Source of the DNA: Camelimonas lactis
GTDB lineage: Bacteria > Pseudomonadota > Alphaproteobacteria > Rhizobiales > Beijerinckiaceae
Length of the DNA stretch: 64,000 bases
Direction: 5' to 3'
NCBI RefSeq assembly: GCF_004342915.1
Contig: NZ_SLWL01000001.1
Span: 641,872 to 705,871, forward strand
The stretch's first letter is position 1. Each line of letters opens with the position of its first letter. A program made the translations under genes and the position numbers. Positions 11,395 through 20,676 of this stretch are shown piece after piece. A model generated the notes under the pieces. That model ran no database searches. It worked only from the letters and a program-made list of their open reading frames with translations, and was not told the origin of the DNA.

Positions 11395-12933
11395 TCAGGA
11401 ACGGTTGCCGCGCGGGCTGTTCATGAAGCCAATGCCGGCGAGATCGCCGCCGTGGCCTTCCTGGTGGCGGCCGCCTTCACGGCGCGCGCCGGGCTGGCCG
11501 CGACCTTCCGGGCGGGGGCCGCGCCGCTGGGCGCCGTTACGGTTCGCGTGGTCCCGGCCATGGCCGGCGCCGGCGCGTGGCGCGGCGTGCTGCTCGCGGC
11601 CTTCGCCAGCCGGCGCGGCGCGACGGCCGCCGTTGCCCTGGCCGTTGCCGCCATTACCCTGGCCGTTGCGGCCACGGCTCTCCTGTCGCTGGCCGCGCTG
11701 GCCGTCACGACCTTCGCCGCGCTGGCCGTCGCCGCGACCGGCGCCCTGGGGACGACGCTGCTGCTGGCGTGGCGGACGCGGCGCTTCGGGGGCGATCTCG
11801 GCGTCCTCGGTGGCGCGCGCCTCCACCGGGATCGACTGGCGGGTCAGCCGTTCGATCTGGCGCAGCAGGCCGCGCTCCTCACGGTCGACCAGCGAGATGG
11901 CCGAGCCGCTGGCGCCGGCGCGGGCGGTGCGGCCGATGCGGTGCACATAGGTTTCCGGCACGTTGGGCAGTTCGAAATTGACGACGTGGGTGACGCCGTC
12001 AACGTCAATGCCGCGCGCGGCGATATCGGTGGCGACGAGGATGCGGGTCGAGCCGTCCTTGAAACCATCGAGGGCGCGCTGGCGCTGGCCCTGACTCTTG
12101 TTGCCGTGGATCGCCGCCGCCGTCAGGCCGGCGCTCTCCAGGTGGCGCACCACCCGGTCGGCGCCGTGCTTGGTGCGGGTGAACACCAGGGTGCGGCCGT
12201 CGCAGGTGTTGGCCAGCAGATGGGCCAGCTCGACGCGCTTTTGCGGCGCATCGACGAACACCACCTTCTGGGTCACCCGTTCGGCGGTGCTGGACACCGG
12301 CGCCACGGCGACGCGCTCGGGATTGTCGAGCATGTCGGCGGCCAGGGCGGCGATCTCCTTCGGCATGGTGGCCGAGAAGAACAGGGTCTGGCGCTGCTTG
12401 GGCAGGACCTTCACCAGTTTGCGGATGGAGTGGATGAAGCCCATGTCCAGCATCTGGTCGGCTTCGTCGAGCACGAACACCTTGACGCCGTCGAGGCGCA
12501 GGGAGCCGGTCGCCATATGGTCGAGCAGGCGCCCGGGCGTCGCCACCAGCACGTCGACGCCGCGCTGCAGCATCTGGGCCTGGGGGCCATGGGAGACGCC
12601 GCCGAATACGGTGGCGACGGAAATCCGCATGTGACGCGAATAGGCGCGGACGGAATCAGCGATCTGTCCAGCAAGTTCGCGGGTCGGCGACAGGATCAGC
12701 ACGCGGCACTGGCGCGGCGGCGTCCGGCCCTTTTCGGCGGCGAGGTTGTGCAGAATCGGGAGGGTGAAGGCAGCCGTCTTGCCGGTGCCGGTCTGGGCGA
12801 TGCCCATGAGGTCGCGGCCGGCCATGACGTGCGGGATTGCCTGCGCCTGAATCGGCGTGGGATTGGCGTAGCCCTCGTCAGACAGCGCCGAGAGGATCGG
12901 AGCCGCAAGGCCGAGTTCCTTGAAAGATGTCAA
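11395..12933 (-). CDS. DEAD-box ATP-dependent RNA helicase (RhlE-like)
   Basis: The 512-residue protein has the complete DEAD-box core: Q motif PTPIQAQAIP (Gln29), motif I AQTGTGKT (Lys52), PTRELAGQI, TPGRLLDHM, motif II VLDEADQML, motif III FSATMP, and in the second RecA domain RTLVFTRTKHGAD, ATDIAARGID and HRIGRTARAG. The last 130 or so residues are an Arg/Gly/Gln/Asn-rich disordered tail typical of RNA-binding RhlE/CsdA-type helicases. Such enzymes unwind RNA during ribosome assembly and decay, often in the cold. The start is a TTG at 12933 giving (M)TSFKELGL, where family members begin, with a ggaag site upstream; the longer open frame adds no helicase-like sequence. Confidence 0.93.
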   Translation of the reverse strand: MTSFKELGLAAPILSALSDEGYANPTPIQAQAIPHVMAGRDLMGIAQTGTGKTAAFTLPILHNLAAEKGRTPPRQCRVLILSPTRELAGQIADSVRAYSRHMRISVATVFGGVSHGPQAQMLQRGVDVLVATPGRLLDHMATGSLRLDGVKVFVLDEADQMLDMGFIHSIRKLVKVLPKQRQTLFFSATMPKEIAALAADMLDNPERVAVAPVSSTAERVTQKVVFVDAPQKRVELAHLLANTCDGRTLVFTRTKHGADRVVRHLESAGLTAAAIHGNKSQGQRQRALDGFKDGSTRILVATDIAARGIDVDGVTHVVNFELPNVPETYVHRIGRTARAGASGSAISLVDREERGLLRQIERLTRQSIPVEARATEDAEIAPEAPRPPRQQQRRPQGAGRGDGQRGEGRDGQRGQRQESRGRNGQGNGGNGQGNGGRRAAPAGEGREQHAAPRAGAGHGRDHANRNGAQRRGPRPEGRGQPGARREGGRHQEGHGGDLAGIGFMNSPRGNRS

Positions 12934-13332
12934 TGTAAAGCTTCCGGAGCCCTGGGTCGCGCAGGACGCAAAGGGCCGTTGCGGAGCGCCCTGCGTGTGG
13001 GGCGTCCAGAAATTGGGCGTCGGCGGGGCGAAGCGGGGCAGAGCGAAATCCGGCCAACCAGACCGGCGTTTTGCCCTGCCTTTTCGGAAGACGCATTTTA
13101 AGGAAAATGCTTCAGAAGCTTCACGCACGCGGCACGCACGCCGCAGGCCGCATCAGGCGGCTACGACGCCGATGTGCGGCTTTTGGGCTGAAATGTCAAG
13201 GGCGCGGCGCTGGCGGCGGCCGGGCGCTCCCCCCGGGAGCCCCTTCCCATCAGAGGCTGACGCGGCGCCGCCGGTTGGCCGTTCCGGGCAAGCCCCGGTG
13301 CAGCAGACGTTTCCGGCTCACCGGCAAAGGCC
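12934..13332. other. spacer upstream of the helicase gene, no gene seen
   Basis: About 400 bases hold the helicase promoter and the 3' flank of the next minus-strand gene. A small imperfect inverted repeat (cattttaaggaaaatg, near 13094) is the only visible structure; overlapping frames look like shadows. Confidence 0.45.
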
Positions 13333-14901
13333 CTAACGGGCGAGGCATGACACCGGCGCGAGGCGGGCGCGCCAGCGGGCGACGATGGCGCCGGAGCCCT
13401 GGCGCTGGGCGGGACCGGCGCCAGGGGCGTTGGCCTGCGGCGTGACGCCAGCGTCGGCGAGCAGGCGGCGGATGCTGTCGGCGCTGGCCAGCGGGTGGTT
13501 GGCGGCCAGCGTCACGCCGGCGACGGCCGGGGCCGCCGTCAGGCTGGAAACAATGCCGACGAGGGCGCCGGAGCTGTCCAGCGCCAGGGCTCCGGCGCCG
13601 CCGGGCTGGAGCGCGGCGTTGACCTTCCCAGCCTGTGTGGTTTCGGAAAACTGGCCCGGGATGACGGAAAGCTGTGGTTTGCCAGCCGCGTCGGAGATCC
13701 AGGCGGCCAGCGCCAGGTCGCTGGCGGGTTGCGCCGCATCGGCCTTTGCAAGAACGATGGGGCCGGCGTTCGCCGGGTTGGCCCCGGCGGCGGCGAGCAG
13801 GCTGAGGCCGCTCTGGCGATCGCTGGCGGTGACCGTGGCGGATGTATCGCCGAGGCGAATGTCCTTGCAGCCGCGCACGGCGGCGGTGGCGACAAGGGCG
13901 CGCCCGGACCCGAGCAGCAGCGCGCCGCCGGTGAGCGGCGCGCCGCCAGGCTGCCGGGCGGCCGGGACGCCCGCGGCTTGCTGGCCCCCTGATGAAACCG
14001 TTCCCGGGGAGATCAAGCCAGGGGAGATCGCGCCAGAGGAGATCGCGCCAGGCTTGCCGGCGAATGGCGCGAAACTGTTGGCGATGCCGATGGTCACCCG
14101 GTCCATCGTCACGGCGTCGGTCACGGGGTAAACAAAAGTGAAGCCGCGCAGGCCGTCCGGGCCCGCGGCGACGCGGGTGAAGAAGCGGCGGGAGCCCTCG
14201 TCGCCGGTCACCACGGCGAAGTCCGGCCGCATCAGTTTGTAAGTGATCTTGCGGCCAGACGCGGCGGCGGTGGCGCGGGCGAACCAGGCCGGCAGTCCGC
14301 CATCCTCCGCCCCGCTGGCGAACAGGGTCAGCGACGCCGGCGTGCGCGATGACCACAGCCGGGTGCGGCCGGGGGCGCTTTCCTTGCGGTCGAACAGGCG
14401 ACTGGGGACGCCGATGCGCGCGCCGGTGGCCGCATCGTCGATCAGCGTAAAGCCGACGGCGCTTTTTTGCCTGTTGGCCTCGGCGCGCAGCACCGCGAGC
14501 CCCGGCCCGGCGATCACCGCGCCCGGTTCCAGCAGCTCACGCTTTTCAAAGGCGGCAATGGCGTCGGCGGTGCGCTGGCCAAGGGCGCCGTTGGTGACGC
14601 TATTGTAGAAGCCGAGCCAGACGAGCGAATCCTGCACGTCCTTGCGATCCACCTCGGGCAATGCGTCCCACAGCTCTCTTTGCTGCTGCAGTTGCTGGCT
14701 GTCGGCGGCGTTGCCGGGGCGCGGGGTTTTTGCCTGGCTCTGGTTTGGCGGCTGGCCCTGGATTTGCGCCTGCAGCGGCGTGACGGCCAGCGCCAGACCG
14801 GTCACAAGACCAAGACAGGCAAGGCCGACGCGGCCAGAGCGGGCGCCAGCCCGGCCCGCCGCCCGATCGTGATCGCCAACGATTGCTCCTGTCTGGCTCA
14901 T
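13333..14901 (-). CDS. secreted protein with peptidoglycan-binding-like and inactive trypsin-like domains
   Basis: The 522-residue protein starts with a basic N-terminus and a hydrophobic signal or anchor (VGLACLGLVTGLALAVTPLQA). Residues about 75-140 look like a PG_binding_1 three-helix unit (VQDSLVWLGFYNSVTNGALGQRT). A middle domain of about 140 residues is unrecognised. The final part has the layout of a trypsin-like S1C domain, but the triad appears lost: ATAAVRGC where family members have a TNAHVV motif (Ala near 341 for His), SGLSLL where D-A-L-L carries the Asp, and PGGAGALAL where GNSGGPL carries the Ser (Ala near 435). A run of GAISP-like pentapeptides links the parts. ATG 14901 follows a gaagaaggaaaa ribosome-binding site. 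It is divergent from the A2M/PbpC operon. A periplasmic role is likely; activity is doubtful. Confidence 0.7.
   Translation of the reverse strand: MSQTGAIVGDHDRAAGRAGARSGRVGLACLGLVTGLALAVTPLQAQIQGQPPNQSQAKTPRPGNAADSQQLQQQRELWDALPEVDRKDVQDSLVWLGFYNSVTNGALGQRTADAIAAFEKRELLEPGAVIAGPGLAVLRAEANRQKSAVGFTLIDDAATGARIGVPSRLFDRKESAPGRTRLWSSRTPASLTLFASGAEDGGLPAWFARATAAASGRKITYKLMRPDFAVVTGDEGSRRFFTRVAAGPDGLRGFTFVYPVTDAVTMDRVTIGIANSFAPFAGKPGAISSGAISPGLISPGTVSSGGQQAAGVPAARQPGGAPLTGGALLLGSGRALVATAAVRGCKDIRLGDTSATVTASDRQSGLSLLAAAGANPANAGPIVLAKADAAQPASDLALAAWISDAAGKPQLSVIPGQFSETTQAGKVNAALQPGGAGALALDSSGALVGIVSSLTAAPAVAGVTLAANHPLASADSIRRLLADAGVTPQANAPGAGPAQRQGSGAIVARWRARLAPVSCLAR
14006..14050. repeat. three 15-bp tandem repeats inside the pseudoprotease gene
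   Basis: Units at 14006-14020, 14021-14035 and 14036-14050 (for example ggggagatcgcgcca) differ at one to three positions. On the minus strand they encode pentapeptides of the form G-[AL]-I-S-[PS], with a diverged neighbouring GTVSS unit, forming a flexible linker. Confidence 0.85.
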
Positions 14902-15309
14902 GCGTTTTCCTTCTTCCCAAGGGCATCCGGCGATCAAGGCATCCGGGCGCCTGGAATCAAACAGCCGGTGTGGTGGAGGTCAATTCCACGGTGGTGACAG
15001 GCGGCGCACGCGGCTATGGCTGGCCGCTGGCCGATGGCTGGCGCCGCTCCGGCACGTTGCAGGCGCGTCGCAGGTCCCGCGAAACAGGGCGGAGTGGCGC
15101 GCATGGTCTTGCGGCGACCGGCGCGGCGCGGGAGACTCGCCCGACGTCGCGCATGGCGGCGGGACGGGAAAGAACCTAGTCTCCCATCCTGTTGATATTA
15201 CATATTTTTACCGGATGGGGGCGACCGGGTTGCTTGAAAGCCCGTGTGGCGCGGGGGCAGAATGCCCTCGCCTGGATTGGGCATGACGGGTCAGTCAGGG
15301 AGAAATGGC
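14902..15309. promoter_or_regulatory. divergent promoter region with an inverted repeat
   Basis: This 408-base spacer separates the pseudoprotease gene from the A2M operon. The inverted repeat cccatcc / ggatggg (15183-15189 and 15213-15219) encloses a rare A+T-rich core around gatattacatattttta, about 90 bases before the A2M start. It could be an operator around a promoter; the regulator is unknown. Nothing else is seen. Confidence 0.4.
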
Positions 15310-18300
15310 ATGGGCAACAGGCATTCCGGCGGGGCGGGCGTCGCGATGACGCGGCCTGACGCGAAGCCGTCTCATCCGCGCCTCCCAGGCAAAACCCATG
15401 AACGGCGGCGCTGCGGTTTCGCCGCGGCCCTGTTCGCCGGGTTGACCGGCTTTCTCCCGCTCGCCGCGCCGCAACTGGCGCTGGCCCAGGGCGCGGCGAC
15501 GGCGCCCGCCCACCCGGCTGCCCGCCAGGCGGATGCGTTCGTGCGCGAGGATCTGGCCAGCAACGCCGTGCGGCTGGAAACCCGGCTGCGGGCCGAACCA
15601 GGCGCCGGCCAGCGGCCGGGCGCGCCAGCCCGCCAGGCGGCGGAATCAGCGCTGGGACGGGGGCAGTGGGGCGCGGCGATGGCCGCCGCCCGCGACGCCA
15701 TTGTCGCCAATGGCAAGGACGCGGCGGCCTGGCTGCTCTGGGCCAGGGCCGCCCGCGAGGCCGCGCCGGGCGATCGCGCCAACAGCTGGCGGTTGCGCAA
15801 TGACGCCATCGCCGCCGCTTACGCCGGCTACCAGTTCGGGACGGACCGGGCGCAAAAGGCCGGGGCCCTGGCGGAGCTGGGCGCGGCGCTTGCCGCCGCC
15901 AGCTCCTGGCGTCCGGCGCTCAACGCCTATGCGGCGTCGCTGGCGCTGGTGGAAACGCCAAACGTGCGGGCGATCTGGACCGAACTGCGCAAGAAGCACG
16001 GCTTCCGCATCACCAATTACAAGGTGGATTCCGACGCGGCTTCGCCGCGCGTCTGCTTCACCTTCTCCGAGCCGCTGGCGCGCGGCCGGGTCGATTTCGC
16101 GCCCTTCGTGGCGCTGGCCGGCGCCGCCAACGCGGCGGTGACGACGGAGGGGCAGCAGCTTTGCGTCGATGGGCTCAGGCATGGCCAGACCTATGGCGTG
16201 GTGCTGCGACAGGGGGTGCCGTCCGCCGTTGGCGAAGACCTGCTGGCCAACGCCGACTACCAGATTTACGTCCGCGACCGTTCGGCCATGGCGCGCTTCA
16301 CCGGCCGCAATTACGTGCTGCCGCGCACCGGCCAGGAAGGCATTCCGGTTGTTTCGGTCAACACCAACGCGGTGCGGATCGAACTGGCGCGCATCGGCGA
16401 CCGTTCGCTGCTGCCGACGGTGCGCTCGGGTAATTTCATGGCGCAGCTGTCGCGCTATGGCGTCGATGAGGTGCTGACCCAGAAGGGCTACAAGGTCTGG
16501 TCCGGCGACCTGGAGGTGAAGTCGCAGCTCAACGCCGACGTCATCACCGCTTTTCCGGTGCAGGAGGCGACGGGCGGCAGGCTGGAGCCGGGCGTTTATG
16601 TGATGACCGCGCAACCGGTCGGCGCCGTGCCGTTGGACCGGGAATCTGATTATGGCGAGCGGGCGACGCAATGGTTTGTCGTTTCCGATCTGGGGCTTAC
16701 GGCTGTTTCTTCAGAAAATGGCGTGAGGACGGTTGTGCGCTCCCTCGCCACCGCCAAGCCGGTCTCCGGCGTCGAGGTGCGGCTCATCGCCCGCAACAAT
16801 GACGTGCTGGCGACGCAGAAGAGCGACGCCAGCGGGGTTGTCGCCTTCGATCCGGGGCTTGCGCGTGGCAAGGGCGGCCTTGCCCCGGGCATGGTGGTGG
16901 CCAGCGGCGCCGATGGCGACTACGGCTTTCTTGATCTGGAGCAGACGGCGTTCGACCTCAGCGACCGGGGTGTGAAAGGCCGCGAGGCGCCCGGGCAGAT
17001 GGACGCGTTCCTGTTCACCGAACGCGGCGTTTATCGCTCCGGCGAGACGGTGTTTCTCACGGCCCTGCTGCGCGATAACCGGGCAGAGGCCACGACAGGC
17101 GCGCCGCTGACCCTGGTGGTGCGCCGGCCCGATGGCGTGGAATACCGCCGCGCCGTGGTGGAGGATCAGGGGTTGGGCGGCCGGTCGCTGTCGATCCCGC
17201 TGCTTTCCGGGGCGCAGGGCGGCGCGTGGCGCGTGAAGGCCTACGTGGACCCGAAGGGCGATTCCGTTGGCGAAACCGCCTTCCTGGTCGAGGACTACGT
17301 GCCGGAGCGGCTGGAGGTGAATCTGAAGCCGGCCGCGCCGTTGCTGCAACCGGGCGAGCCGGCGCAGGTGACGGTGGACGCGCGCTATCTTTATGGCGCG
17401 CCGGGCTCCGGGCTGACGGTGAGCGGCGAGGTTGGCGTCTCCGAGGCGCCGGCGACCGCGGTGAAGGGGCTGGACGGTTATCAGGTTGGCATAGACGACG
17501 AAAAATTCGAGGCGGTGACCGCCGAACTGGAGGAAACCGTTCGCACCGATGGCTCTGGCAGGGCCGTGGTTTCGGCGCCGGTGAGCGACGTGGCCGCCGC
17601 CCGACCGTTGCAGGCGACGGTGACGCTGCGCGTCGGCGAGGACGGCGGCCGCGCCGTTTCCCGTTCGGTGACGCTGCCGATCCTGCCCTCCGGTCCGGTG
17701 ATTGGCGTCAAGCGGCTGTTCAGCGAACTGAACGCCGGGGCCACGGCGAATTTCGATGTGGTGATGGCCCAGCCTGACGGCGCCCGCATGACGCGCCCGC
17801 TGAAGTGGAGCCTGTACAAGGTCGAGCGGCGATACCAGTGGTTCAATAGCGATGGCCGCTGGAATTCCGAGCCGGTGAAAACCAGTCGCCGCGTCAGCGA
17901 CGGGGTCGTCGAGGCGACGGCCGGGGCGCCGGCGCGCATCGCCGCGCCGGTGGACTGGGGCTCCTGGCGACTGGAGGTGGCGTCCGATGGCGGCGGCGGC
18001 GCCGTCACCAGCGTTTCCTTCCATGTGGGCTATGGGGTGGAGGCCAGCGCCGATACGCCGGACGCCCTGGAGGTGACGCTGGACAAGGCTGCCTACAAGG
18101 CCGGCGACATGATGCAGGCGCGGATCAACGCCCGCTTCGCCGGCACCGCCACCCTGATGATCGTCACCGACCGGGTTCAGCACGAGCAGGCGGTGTCGCT
18201 GGCCGCCGATGGGACGACGGTGAACGTGCCGGTGAAGGCGGACTGGGGGGCGGGCGCCTATGCGGTGGCGTTCGCCCATCGCCCGCTGGACGTGGCGGCG

Positions 18301-20676
18301 AAGCGCATGCCGGGCCGGGCGCTTGGCCTGTCGTGGTTCTCCATCGATCGCGAGCAACGTGAGCTTGGGGTGACGCTGGCGCCGCCGGCGCAGATGCGGC
18401 CGCGCGGCGCGCTGGCCATTCCGGTGACGCTGACCGGGCTGAAGCCAGGCGAGGAGGCGTTCGTCACCGTCGCCGCGGTGGATGTGGGCATTCTCAATCT
18501 CACGCGCTACGAGCCGCCAAAGCCACAGGACTATTATCTGGGACAGCGGCAGCTGGGGGCGGAGCTGCGCGACCTTTACGGCTATCTCATCGACGGCATG
18601 CAGGGCGCGCGCGGCGCCCTGCGCTCCGGCGGCGACGCGGCGGCGCTGATGCAGGGCGACGCCCCCACCCAGGAGCCGCTGGCGCGCTACTCCGGCGTGG
18701 TGAAAGTCGGGCCGGACGGCAAGGCGGTGGTGAATTTCGACATCCCGTCGTTCAACGGCACGGTGCGGGTGATGGCGACGGCGTGGAGCGCCGGGCGCGT
18801 CGGCTCGGCCCATACGGACGTGGTGGTGCGTGATCCGGTGGTGGTGACAGCGACCGCGCCGCGCTTCATGGCCATCGGCGACCAGTCGCGCCTGCACGTT
18901 CAGGTGGACAATGTGGACGCGGCGCCCGGTGATTATGCCGTCAATGTCGATCTGGCTGGCCCCGGCCTTGCGTCGGCCGACGCCCTGTCGCGCACGCTGA
19001 AACTGGCGAAGGGCGGCAAGGCCTCGTTCGAGGTCCCGTTGACCGCGACGGGCAAGGGCGTGGTGAAGCTCGCCATCCAGGTGAACGGCAGGGACGTGGA
19101 GGCGAGCCAGACCGTGGCGCTGCGGACCCAGCCCGGCGCGCCGGCGCTGGCGCGGCGCACGGTGCGGCCGCTGCCGCCTGGCGCCTCGGTGGAGCTGACC
19201 GGCGAATTGCTGGCCGATCTGGTTCCTGGAACCGGCGTGGCCTCGGTGGCGGCGACGCAATCGACGGCGCTCAATGCCCCGGCGTTGCTGCGGGCGCTCG
19301 ATCTCTACCCCTACGGCTGCACCGAGCAGACGGTGAGCAAGGCGTTGCCGCTGCTGTACAGCAACCAGCTGGCGGCGGCGCACGCCATGCCGGCGGACAA
19401 TGACGCCGACCGCCGCGTCAACGACGCCATCGCCCGCGTGCTGTCGCGGCAGGACAGCAATGGCTCATTCGGCCTGTGGTCGGTGGGGGGCGATGACGTC
19501 TGGCTCGACGCCTATGTCAGCGACTTCCTCACCCGGGCCCGCGAACGCGGCTTTTCCGTGCCGCAACAACCGTTCGATCTGGCGCTGGAGCGGCTGCGCA
19601 ACACGGTGGCCAACGCGGGTGATTTCAACGCCAGCAGCAGCGATGGCCTCGCCTACGCCATCTATGTGCTGGCCCGTAACGGCCGGCCGGTGATGGGCGA
19701 CCTGCGTTATCTGGCGGACACGAAGATCAGGGACATCGCCACGCCGCTGGGCCGGGCCCAGGTGGGCGCGGCGCTGGCGCTGCTGGGCGACCGGCCGCGC
19801 GCCAACAGCGCTTTTGGCGCCGCCGTCGCCAGCCTGAAACGCGAGACCAGCGGCGTGTGGCGCGCTGATTATGGCTCGCGGCTGCGCGACGGCGCGGCGA
19901 TCCTCGCGCTGGCCGCCGAGGCGGGCGTCGGCGCCGATCTGGTGCAGCAGGCGGCGAGCGTGGTGGAGCAGGCGCGGGCGATGGTGACCTACACCAGCAC
20001 CCAGGAGAACGTCTGGCTGTTGCTGGCGGCCCTGGCGCTGGAGAAGGACGCGAAGAAGCTCCGCATCAGCTTCAATGGCGAAACCACGTCGGGCGCCCTG
20101 TTCCGCAACCTGGACGCCGCGGCGCTGGCCCAGCCGGTTCGCATCAGCAATGCGGGGGACGAACCGGCGCAGCTGACGGTGACGACCTCGGGCAATCCGC
20201 TGGCGCCAGAGCCGGAGCTGTCGCGCGGCTACAAGGTGGAACGCGCCTATTACCGTCTCGATGGAACGAAGGTCGACCCGGCGACGTTGCGTCAGAACGA
20301 CCGGCTGGCGGTGGTGCTGCGCATCACCGAGGCGGCGGCGGAAAACGCCCGCCTGCTGGTGGTGGACCATTTGCCCGCCGGCGTCGAGATCGAGAACCCG
20401 AAGCTGGTGGAGGGCGCGTCCCTGTCGGCCTTCGCCTGGATGGACAAGGACCAGGCGACGCCGTCGGCGACCGAGTTCCGCGATGACCGCTTCGTCGTGG
20501 CCTATGAGCGGCGAAAGGGCCAGCCGGCGTTCATCAACGTGGGCTATATCATCCGCGTGGTGTCGCCAGGGCGCTTCGTGCATCCGCCGGCGACGGCGGA
20601 AGACATGTACCGGCCGGACCGCTTTGGCCGTTCGGCCTCGGGCGTCATGACGGTGGAGGCGGCGCGCAAGCCGTGA
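15310..20676 (+). CDS. bacterial alpha-2-macroglobulin family protein with thioester motif
   Basis: The 1788-residue exported protein matches large bacterial A2Ms (E. coli YfhM type). A long basic N-region leads to a signal peptide ending about LALA-Q (residue 59). MG domains follow, including DAFLFTERGVYRSGETV, the sequence around AAVDVGILNLTRYEPP that precedes the bait-like region, and the A2M segment FNGTVRVMATAWS. The complement-like alpha-helical domain carries the thioester motif YGCTEQ (Cys1337, Gln1340). A2Ms trap proteases: cleavage of the bait exposes the reactive thioester. No lipobox cysteine is seen, unlike YfhM, so it may be soluble in the periplasm. Start ATG 15310 follows an aggga-type site; 15345 is an alternative. 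The stop overlaps the pbpC start by four bases (gtga), so the two are translationally coupled. Confidence 0.93.
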   Translation: MGNRHSGGAGVAMTRPDAKPSHPRLPGKTHERRRCGFAAALFAGLTGFLPLAAPQLALAQGAATAPAHPAARQADAFVREDLASNAVRLETRLRAEPGAGQRPGAPARQAAESALGRGQWGAAMAAARDAIVANGKDAAAWLLWARAAREAAPGDRANSWRLRNDAIAAAYAGYQFGTDRAQKAGALAELGAALAAASSWRPALNAYAASLALVETPNVRAIWTELRKKHGFRITNYKVDSDAASPRVCFTFSEPLARGRVDFAPFVALAGAANAAVTTEGQQLCVDGLRHGQTYGVVLRQGVPSAVGEDLLANADYQIYVRDRSAMARFTGRNYVLPRTGQEGIPVVSVNTNAVRIELARIGDRSLLPTVRSGNFMAQLSRYGVDEVLTQKGYKVWSGDLEVKSQLNADVITAFPVQEATGGRLEPGVYVMTAQPVGAVPLDRESDYGERATQWFVVSDLGLTAVSSENGVRTVVRSLATAKPVSGVEVRLIARNNDVLATQKSDASGVVAFDPGLARGKGGLAPGMVVASGADGDYGFLDLEQTAFDLSDRGVKGREAPGQMDAFLFTERGVYRSGETVFLTALLRDNRAEATTGAPLTLVVRRPDGVEYRRAVVEDQGLGGRSLSIPLLSGAQGGAWRVKAYVDPKGDSVGETAFLVEDYVPERLEVNLKPAAPLLQPGEPAQVTVDARYLYGAPGSGLTVSGEVGVSEAPATAVKGLDGYQVGIDDEKFEAVTAELEETVRTDGSGRAVVSAPVSDVAAARPLQATVTLRVGEDGGRAVSRSVTLPILPSGPVIGVKRLFSELNAGATANFDVVMAQPDGARMTRPLKWSLYKVERRYQWFNSDGRWNSEPVKTSRRVSDGVVEATAGAPARIAAPVDWGSWRLEVASDGGGGAVTSVSFHVGYGVEASADTPDALEVTLDKAAYKAGDMMQARINARFAGTATLMIVTDRVQHEQAVSLAADGTTVNVPVKADWGAGAYAVAFAHRPLDVAAKRMPGRALGLSWFSIDREQRELGVTLAPPAQMRPRGALAIPVTLTGLKPGEEAFVTVAAVDVGILNLTRYEPPKPQDYYLGQRQLGAELRDLYGYLIDGMQGARGALRSGGDAAALMQGDAPTQEPLARYSGVVKVGPDGKAVVNFDIPSFNGTVRVMATAWSAGRVGSAHTDVVVRDPVVVTATAPRFMAIGDQSRLHVQVDNVDAAPGDYAVNVDLAGPGLASADALSRTLKLAKGGKASFEVPLTATGKGVVKLAIQVNGRDVEASQTVALRTQPGAPALARRTVRPLPPGASVELTGELLADLVPGTGVASVAATQSTALNAPALLRALDLYPYGCTEQTVSKALPLLYSNQLAAAHAMPADNDADRRVNDAIARVLSRQDSNGSFGLWSVGGDDVWLDAYVSDFLTRARERGFSVPQQPFDLALERLRNTVANAGDFNASSSDGLAYAIYVLARNGRPVMGDLRYLADTKIRDIATPLGRAQVGAALALLGDRPRANSAFGAAVASLKRETSGVWRADYGSRLRDGAAILALAAEAGVGADLVQQAASVVEQARAMVTYTSTQENVWLLLAALALEKDAKKLRISFNGETTSGALFRNLDAAALAQPVRISNAGDEPAQLTVTTSGNPLAPEPELSRGYKVERAYYRLDGTKVDPATLRQNDRLAVVLRITEAAAENARLLVVDHLPAGVEIENPKLVEGASLSAFAWMDKDQATPSATEFRDDRFVVAYERRKGQPAFINVGYIIRVVSPGRFVHPPATAEDMYRPDRFGRSASGVMTVEAARKP

